DNA from: DATEXQ01 sp036846005
GTDB taxonomy: Bacteria; Patescibacteriota; Microgenomatia; UBA8517
DNA: 8,548 nt
Assembly: GCA_036846005.1 (NCBI GenBank)
Contig: DAIUCV010000019.1
Span: 1 to 8,548 of the forward strand
Direction: 5' to 3'
Both the position numbers and the translations under genes were made by a program. The notes beneath the pieces are model-generated. The model saw only the letters and a program-made list of their open reading frames with translations. It had not been told where the DNA came from and did no database searches. Of this stretch, positions 5,060 through 8,548 are shown piece after piece; the stretch's first letter is position 1; every line of letters starts with the position of its first letter.

Positions 5060-5434
5060 TCAACCTTTAAACTTTTTGGTTTCTTTGAAGCGTTTGGGGA
5101 ATGAAATAATATCGGATTTAACCAGGATTATAATAAACAAAATAATGCTTAAAATAAGAAATAGTAATACTCCTTCGACGATTTCCTCCAGTAGACAGTT
5201 TCCCAAGTTGCCTATTTGAGGAAATATTTTCTCTTCTTTCATTTCGAAATTTCTTATAAGACCAAAGAAATCTTTTCCTGCAAGGCTGTCGAACGTTTGA
5301 TGTGTACAAGCTATAATAAGAAAAATTAATAGACCAAGAGAAAATATTACAATATGCAAAATTTTAATTAATCTTCTCTCTTCATCAAAGGCAATTCTCT
5401 GCATTATGTTTTTTAATTGTGTGTTTTTGCTCAT
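5060..5434 (-). CDS. Two-helix membrane protein coupled to the sigma factor (possible anti-sigma)
   Basis: A 124-residue protein of no family I recognise. A charged 23-residue N-terminal segment (MSKNTQLKN to RRLIK) is followed by a membrane helix at about 24-43, a loop of about 44 residues (44-87) with CTH and two further features, DFFGLIRNF and a lone Cys at 80, then a second helix at about 87-106 and a basic tail (FPKRFKETKKFKG). The basic ends favour both termini in the cytoplasm. Its ATG overlaps the sigma factor's TGA stop (ATGA), so the two are translated together. That arrangement is common for ECF sigma factors and membrane anti-sigma factors, which is the basis for the suggestion. 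No classical zinc anti-sigma motif (HxxxCxxC) is present, so the role is inference. Confidence 0.78.
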   Translation of the reverse strand: MSKNTQLKNIMQRIAFDEERRLIKILHIVIFSLGLLIFLIIACTHQTFDSLAGKDFFGLIRNFEMKEEKIFPQIGNLGNCLLEEIVEGVLLFLILSIILFIIILVKSDIISFPKRFKETKKFKG

Positions 5435-5964
5435 TTTGTAAGTATCTTAGCCAATTCTATTTTGGCTCTTCTTAATCTGGTACGCAAGGTATTGATGGGT
5501 ATTTCCAACTCCTTCGCCAATGTTCGGTAATCCAAATTCTTAAAATAATACCCAATGATAGGTTTTTTATATTTACTGGGCAATTTCTTGACTGCCTTTC
5601 TTACCATATGCTTATTTTCATTCCTGATTACTTTTTCTATTTCCGCTTCTTTATCTGAGGCGATATCCCATTCCAGCTTTACGACTTTTTTATTTTTTCT
5701 AATAAGGTCGTAACTTGAATTTTTGGCTATTTTATAAAGCCAGGGTTTTAAGGGTCTTTCCAAATCAAATTTTCTTATATTTTCATAAAACTTGATAAAA
5801 GTGTCTTGGGTGGCATCGTCAGACATATCAGAATCTTTTAATATTCGGTAGGTATAGGAATTGATCATTCTTTGATATCTTTTAACTATTATTTCAAAAG
5901 AAGCCAACCTTCCTTTTAAGGTTTCTTTAATAAGTGTACTATCCGGCTTTGTATTATTTTCCAC
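5431..5964 (-). CDS. ECF-like RNA polymerase sigma-70 family factor
   Basis: A 177-residue sigma factor that would direct RNA polymerase to a small set of promoters. Region 2 spans about 22-92: FEIIVKRYQRMINSYTYRIL, then DDATQDTFIKFYENI (core binding) and KPWLYKIAKNSSYDLIRK (-10 recognition). A variable linker (93-120) follows, then region 4 at about 122-173 with VKKLPSKYKKPI and the helix-turn-helix YRTLAKELEIPINTLRTRLRRA. Region 3 is absent, as in ECF factors. The start is GTG at 5962-5964; an in-frame TAG 12 bases upstream excludes a longer form. TAGTAT lies six bases before the GTG, suggesting a leaderless mRNA. TTGAAAC about 19 bases further upstream resembles a -35 and could permit self-activation, as is common for ECF factors (inferred). 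Confidence 0.92.
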   Translation of the reverse strand: MENNTKPDSTLIKETLKGRLASFEIIVKRYQRMINSYTYRILKDSDMSDDATQDTFIKFYENIRKFDLERPLKPWLYKIAKNSSYDLIRKNKKVVKLEWDIASDKEAEIEKVIRNENKHMVRKAVKKLPSKYKKPIIGYYFKNLDYRTLAKELEIPINTLRTRLRRAKIELAKILTK

Positions 5965-5970
5965 CCTTAA

Positions 5971-6001
5971 ATACTACTACTTTTGTAAAATGAAGTTTCA
6001 A
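5971..6001 (-). promoter_or_regulatory. Predicted promoter of the sigma factor gene
   Basis: On the minus strand TTGAAA is followed after 19 bases by TAGTAT, which ends six bases before the GTG start. The spacing is longer than ideal. The TGAAAC within the -35 resembles -35 motifs of several ECF factors, but I see no matching CGTA-type -10, so control by its own product is only a possibility. Confidence 0.35.
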
Positions 6002-6029
6002 AAAGATTTTTTATATATAAATTTACTCC

Positions 6030-6059
6030 TTGACTTCGGGTTTTGTTTGGGTGTAAAAA
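6030..6059 (+). promoter_or_regulatory. Promoter of the polymerase unit
   Basis: TTGACT (6030-6035, five of six matches) and TAAAAA (6054-6059, four of six) are separated by 18 bases. The -10 ends six bases before the GTG at 6066, giving a leaderless start. I found no LexA-type box (CTGT-N8-ACAG or GAAC-N4-GTTC) here, so classical SOS control is not evident. Confidence 0.55.
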
Positions 6060-6065
6060 TAAGCT

Positions 6066-6326
6066 GTGATAGAAAAAATTTCCTCACCGGTTTCGGTTAC
6101 TTTGAGCTTTGATCATACCCAAATGAGAGTTACCCCCAAGGCCATAGTTTGGAATAAAAGGCTTTATTCCATCGTCAAAGTAGGATTCCATCATACCTAC
6201 CAGGAGGGTAAAGTTCTTTATCATGTTTTTTCTGTTGCTAGTAAAACCTTGTTCTTCAGGCTTGTTCTGAATACCCAGAATTTGTACTGGAGACTGGAAG
6301 AAATATCCGACGGGAAGCCGTCTTAA
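6066..6326 (+). CDS. Small protein preceding a Y-family polymerase (DUF6504-like?)
   Basis: An 86-residue protein starting with GTG, with no membrane helix and a pattern of alternating hydrophobic residues that suggests a small beta-rich fold. Conserved-looking points are SSPVSVTLS (6-14), PKAIVWNKRLYSIVKVG (24-40), a central GKVLYHVFSV (48-57) and YWRLEEISDG (74-83). The order (PV strand, basic-Tyr strand, closing W-x-L with a final DG) resembles the short DUF6504 proteins beside imuB in Actinobacteria; this is from memory and weak. Its TAA overlaps the polymerase ATG (TAATG), so the two are translationally coupled. It may be a partner or regulator of the polymerase, analogous in position to umuD or imuA but unrelated in sequence: no peptidase Ser/Lys motif or RecA fold is present. 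Confidence 0.8.
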   Translation: MIEKISSPVSVTLSFDHTQMRVTPKAIVWNKRLYSIVKVGFHHTYQEGKVLYHVFSVASKTLFFRLVLNTQNLYWRLEEISDGKPS

Positions 6327-7588
6327 TGTCTAAAATGGTTAATAATTTAGTTTTTAATCCCAAGCCGTCCTCAACAATGCATATCGACCTTAACAGTTGT
6401 TTTGCGACAATTGAACAGCAGGCCAATCCCCTGCTTCGGGGAAAGCCCATCGCCGTTGCCGCCTATACAACCCCCTCTGGTTGTATTATTGCTCCTTCCA
6501 TAGAGGCCAAAAAATTGGGAATTAAGGTTGGAATGAGGGTAAAAGACGGCAAGCTTCTTTATCCGAAACTTATAGTCCTTGCTCCTGACCCCTGGAAATA
6601 CAGAAATGTACACCTCTCTTTAAGAAAGATAGTTTCCGATTACACCAACGATTTTATTCCCAAATCTATCGATGAATTTGTTTTGAAACTGGAAGGCTAT
6701 CCTGCTTTTGACCAGGGAATGGTGAAGATCGCCGGAAAAATAAAAGAAAGAGTCAGAAATGAAGTTGGAGAGTGGTTGTCTCTTTCTATTGGAATAGCCC
6801 CCAACAAATTTTTGGCAAAGGTTGCGGCCGGGTTGCATAAACCCGACGGGCTCGACGAAATCAATAAAGATAACTTTCTGAAGTGTTACTCCAGGCTTAA
6901 ACTGACTGATCTTCCCTGGATTAAGTTAAGAAATGCCGCGAGGCTAAATAGCGTTGGCGTTTTTAGCGTTCTGGACTTCTACGGTGCTTCTTTGGCGACA
7001 CTTAAGGCGGCTTTTAATTCAATTAATAGTTACTACTGGTTTTTGCGAATCAGGGGCTGGGAAATAGACGACGTGGAGTTTGGGAGGAGTTCTTACGGCA
7101 ATTCCTATGCCTTGCCCAAACCGTTAATTACAGGAGAAGAACTATCGCCCATCTTGGCCAAATTGGTGGAAAAAATGGGAACAAGATTAAGGCAAGCAGG
7201 ATATAAAGCCAGAGGAATTCATGTCTCCCTTATCTACAGGGACTGGAGCTTGTGGCACAAGGGAGTATCTTTCACAAAGGTTTTTTTTGATTCAAGAGAT
7301 ATCTACAAGGAAGCCTATAAAATATTAATGTCTTCTCCTTATAAAAAACCGGTAAGAGAGTTGGCTGTCTCTGCCTTTAATCTTATTAAAAACCCCGCTT
7401 CCCAACTGAATTTTTTTGAAGATATCGTTGAAAAGGAAAATTTGGTAAAGGCGGTTGACCAAATAAACGAGCGTTGGGGAAATTTTGTTGTAACCTGCGC
7501 CAGAATGCTAAATACAGGAAAAGATGTGCCGGACAGAATAGCCTTTGGGAATGTAAAAGAATTGGAGGAATTTACTCTAAAGCTTTAG
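6326..7588 (+). CDS. Y-family DNA polymerase (DinB/UmuC superfamily)
   Basis: Translesion DNA polymerase of 420 residues. The palm carries the metal ligands D21 (in MHIDLNSCFATIEQQANP) and D116-E117 (in PKSIDEFVLKL). The likely steric-gate residue against ribonucleotides is F26. The fingers segment APSIEAKKLGIKVGM (56-70), the palm/thumb motif SIGIAPNKFLAKVAAGLHKP (154-173) and a little-finger domain (about 255-355) are all present. A beta-clamp binding motif QLNFF lies at 360-364, followed by about 56 residues including AVDQINERWG. This internal clamp motif and total length match UmuC (QLNLF, 422 residues) better than Pol IV, where the motif is terminal. The start overlaps the upstream stop by one base. 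The first part is locally GC-rich (39 of 60 bases at 6421-6480). Its 3' end overlaps the convergent DUF192 gene. Confidence 0.94.
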   Translation: MSKMVNNLVFNPKPSSTMHIDLNSCFATIEQQANPLLRGKPIAVAAYTTPSGCIIAPSIEAKKLGIKVGMRVKDGKLLYPKLIVLAPDPWKYRNVHLSLRKIVSDYTNDFIPKSIDEFVLKLEGYPAFDQGMVKIAGKIKERVRNEVGEWLSLSIGIAPNKFLAKVAAGLHKPDGLDEINKDNFLKCYSRLKLTDLPWIKLRNAARLNSVGVFSVLDFYGASLATLKAAFNSINSYYWFLRIRGWEIDDVEFGRSSYGNSYALPKPLITGEELSPILAKLVEKMGTRLRQAGYKARGIHVSLIYRDWSLWHKGVSFTKVFFDSRDIYKEAYKILMSSPYKKPVRELAVSAFNLIKNPASQLNFFEDIVEKENLVKAVDQINERWGNFVVTCARMLNTGKDVPDRIAFGNVKELEEFTLKL

Positions 7589-8069
7589 ACAAATCGACAG
7601 GGTCACCTGTTTTGATATTGTTTTTGTCTGAAAAACCGGCATTAACTTCCAGAACATAATCTATAGGCATCTGGGAGGTGTAGATTGTCAGTTTCGAGTC
7701 TTCGGTACCCGCAGCAGGTACGGAAATATTCTTGTCTATCTGAACAACCTTTCCGTCTTTGATCCAAATAAAATCCAGGGGAAATTTCATATCCTTCATC
7801 CAGAAACTTCTTACCGTATTGGTTTGATCAAAGGTAAAAAGCATTCCGGAATTTGCATCTAAACTATCTCTACCTGATAATCCTTTTTGCCTTGCTTCCT
7901 GGGTCATGGCTAATTCTACTGTAATATTGGTCATACCTACTTTAATTTGCGGTAAGCTTGGATTTACCTGATTTGAGTTATTTTTTGAAACTTTGAAGTT
8001 ATTGGTAAGAATAGATATCCCGACTATAAATAAAGCAGTTAAAGCTATATAAATAAAAACCTTTTTCAT
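7572..8069 (-). CDS. DUF192 family protein with N-terminal membrane anchor
   Basis: A 165-residue protein. Residues 4-22 are a hydrophobic segment after MKK, so it is exported and probably anchored. The DUF192 domain fills about 41-160, with the hallmarks ARQKGLSGRDSL (59-70), SGMLFTFD (74-81), FWMKDMKFPLDFIWI (89-103), VPAAG (117-121) and YVLEVNAGFSD (138-148), then a final GDPV. All family blocks are present, so it should be intact. The family is widespread in bacteria and archaea, is usually extracytoplasmic, and has a small beta fold; no biochemical role is established to my knowledge. The last 17 bases overlap the end of the polymerase gene on the other strand. It follows the small anchored protein by 22 bases and may share its transcript, although TAAATT lies six bases before its own ATG. 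Confidence 0.92.
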   Translation of the reverse strand: MKKVFIYIALTALFIVGISILTNNFKVSKNNSNQVNPSLPQIKVGMTNITVELAMTQEARQKGLSGRDSLDANSGMLFTFDQTNTVRSFWMKDMKFPLDFIWIKDGKVVQIDKNISVPAAGTEDSKLTIYTSQMPIDYVLEVNAGFSDKNNIKTGDPVDLSKALE

Positions 8070-8091
8070 TATCTAAATTTAAAAGAAGATG

Positions 8092-8346
8092 TTATTTGAG
8101 CGTATTTAATTCTTTTTCGATATCAACCAATTCTTTATCGATATCTGACAAATCGGTTGCATTTACGTCTTTTTCAATCGATTTTAAACCGGTAGATGAG
8201 GATTGTTTTTCTAAATTAGCAGTAGCTTTATCGCCAAGATTTAAATTAATTTTTCCGTCAAGAATTAACTGGTAGGCAACAAAAACAATAAGCAGAAGAA
8301 TTGTACCTGCCAGTAACATTATAAAGTTGTTTCTATTTTTATTCAT
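8092..8346 (-). CDS. Small membrane-anchored protein with a helical tail
   Basis: An 84-residue protein of no recognised family. A short basic N-terminus (MNKNRNN) leads into one membrane helix (about 8-27), then a Ser/Thr/Lys-rich stretch outside the membrane (31-55), and a charged amphipathic helix at about 56-84 (SIEKDV, DLSDIDKELVDIEKEL) with heptad-like hydrophobic spacing that may form a short coiled coil. TAATAT ends six bases before the ATG, suggesting a leaderless mRNA. The DUF192 gene follows after 22 bases on the same strand, so the two envelope proteins are probably co-expressed. The function is unknown. Confidence 0.75.
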   Translation of the reverse strand: MNKNRNNFIMLLAGTILLLIVFVAYQLILDGKINLNLGDKATANLEKQSSSTGLKSIEKDVNATDLSDIDKELVDIEKELNTLK

Positions 8347-8352
8347 ATTTTT

Positions 8353-8381
8353 ATATTAGATTAAACGATTCTATTCTACAA
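8353..8381 (-). promoter_or_regulatory. Predicted promoter of the 84-aa / DUF192 unit
   Basis: On the minus strand TTGTAG (8376-8381) and TAATAT (8353-8358) are 17 bases apart, and the -10 ends six bases before the ATG at 8346. The -35 is weak (three of six matches, including TTG). The spacing to the start codon matches the leaderless pattern of other genes here. Confidence 0.4.
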
Positions 8382-8389
8382 ATTACATA

Positions 8390-8548
8390 TTATGTTCCCG
8401 TCGGTGTAGCCGTGGGTACTTCAGTAGGTGCTTCTGTAGGTGTAGCTGAAGATGTGGGTGTAGCTGAAGATGTTGCAGAGGGACTAGGACTTAATTCAGG
8501 AGAAGCTGAAGGAGAGGCAACTGATTCGCTTTCAACTTCACTTCCGCT
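8390..8548 (-). CDS. C-terminal Ser/Thr/Pro-rich tail of a protein running off the right edge
   Basis: The minus-strand frame is open from the right edge to a TAA at 8390-8392, giving the last 52 residues of a larger protein. The visible part is wholly low-complexity: an acidic-Ser start (SGSEVESESVA), then SPSASPELSPSPS, ATPTSSATP, and TEAPTEVPTATPTGT at the end. Such tails occur on secreted or surface proteins as flexible spacers and possible glycosylation sites. No domain is visible, so the function cannot be told. The frame is credible because the repeats keep it open and give biased Ser/Thr/Pro/Ala use, ending in a clean stop upstream of the 84-residue gene. Confidence 0.75.
   Translation of the reverse strand, partial: SGSEVESESVASPSASPELSPSPSATSSATPTSSATPTEAPTEVPTATPTGT
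8439..8474. repeat. 18-base tandem repeat, two copies
   Basis: GGTGTAGCTGAAGATGTG at 8439-8456 is followed directly by the same unit at 8457-8474 with one change, the last base. It encodes a six-residue Ser-Ala-Thr-Pro repeat in the tail and is a likely site of length variation. Confidence 0.7.

Noticed and set aside
5965..6065. SOS (LexA) operator before the polymerase unit
   Set aside because: No CTGT-N8-ACAG or GAAC-N4-GTTC site could be found between the divergent genes.

Overview
The window looks like chromosome of an uncultivated, AT-rich bacterium of the Candidate Phyla Radiation (Patescibacteria), most likely a Microgenomates-type lineage. This is inference from the gene set and style: a trigger factor with no PPIase domain, short membrane-anchored proteins of unknown family, surface proteins with long Pro/Thr linkers, several GTG starts and few Shine-Dalgarno sites. 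TGA acts as an ordinary stop (it ends the sigma factor gene), so there is no sign of the recoded TGA of Gracilibacteria/Absconditabacteria. I see no rRNA, tRNA, CRISPR array, insertion sequence or integrase.

Layout. 1-4249 is one minus-strand block. In transcription order it holds a cupin, a membrane-anchored alpha/beta hydrolase, a PD-(D/E)XK-like protein, a four-helix membrane protein of the YvlD/phage-holin-4_2 family, a 56-residue basic protein, trigger factor, and a coiled-coil protein that leaves the left edge. 4340-4885 (plus) is a membrane-anchored or secreted lytic transglycosylase, divergent from the cupin. 5060-5964 (minus) is a two-gene unit of an ECF-like sigma factor and a two-helix membrane protein joined by an ATGA overlap. 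6066-7588 (plus) is a second two-gene unit, a small beta-rich protein and a Y-family DNA polymerase joined by a TAATG overlap. 7572-8548 (minus) holds an anchored DUF192 protein, a small anchored helical protein and the Ser/Thr/Pro-rich end of a protein that enters from the right edge.

How the genes fit together. Several products act at the envelope: hydrolase, transglycosylase, DUF192 protein, small anchored proteins and the Pro/Thr tails. The sigma factor with its coupled membrane protein may be an envelope-sensing sigma/anti-sigma pair (inferred). The polymerase pair resembles bacterial translesion loci in which a small gene precedes a UmuC/ImuB-type polymerase. Trigger factor is the one core housekeeping gene.

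The most informative non-coding signals are these. (1) A -10-like hexamer lies 6-7 nt before many start codons, suggesting leaderless mRNAs. (2) The cupin stands out with a 13-base match to the 16S rRNA 3' end. (3) An 18-bp perfect palindrome fills the spacer of a predicted promoter. (4) The trigger-factor mRNA is predicted to begin with a hairpin and to carry a 16-bp palindrome against its ATG. No single undescribed defence or mobile system is evident. The best candidates for new biology are the palindrome-controlled PD-(D/E)XK gene, the 56-residue protein with no acidic residue, the PPIase-less trigger factor with its structured leader, and the sigma/membrane-protein pair.
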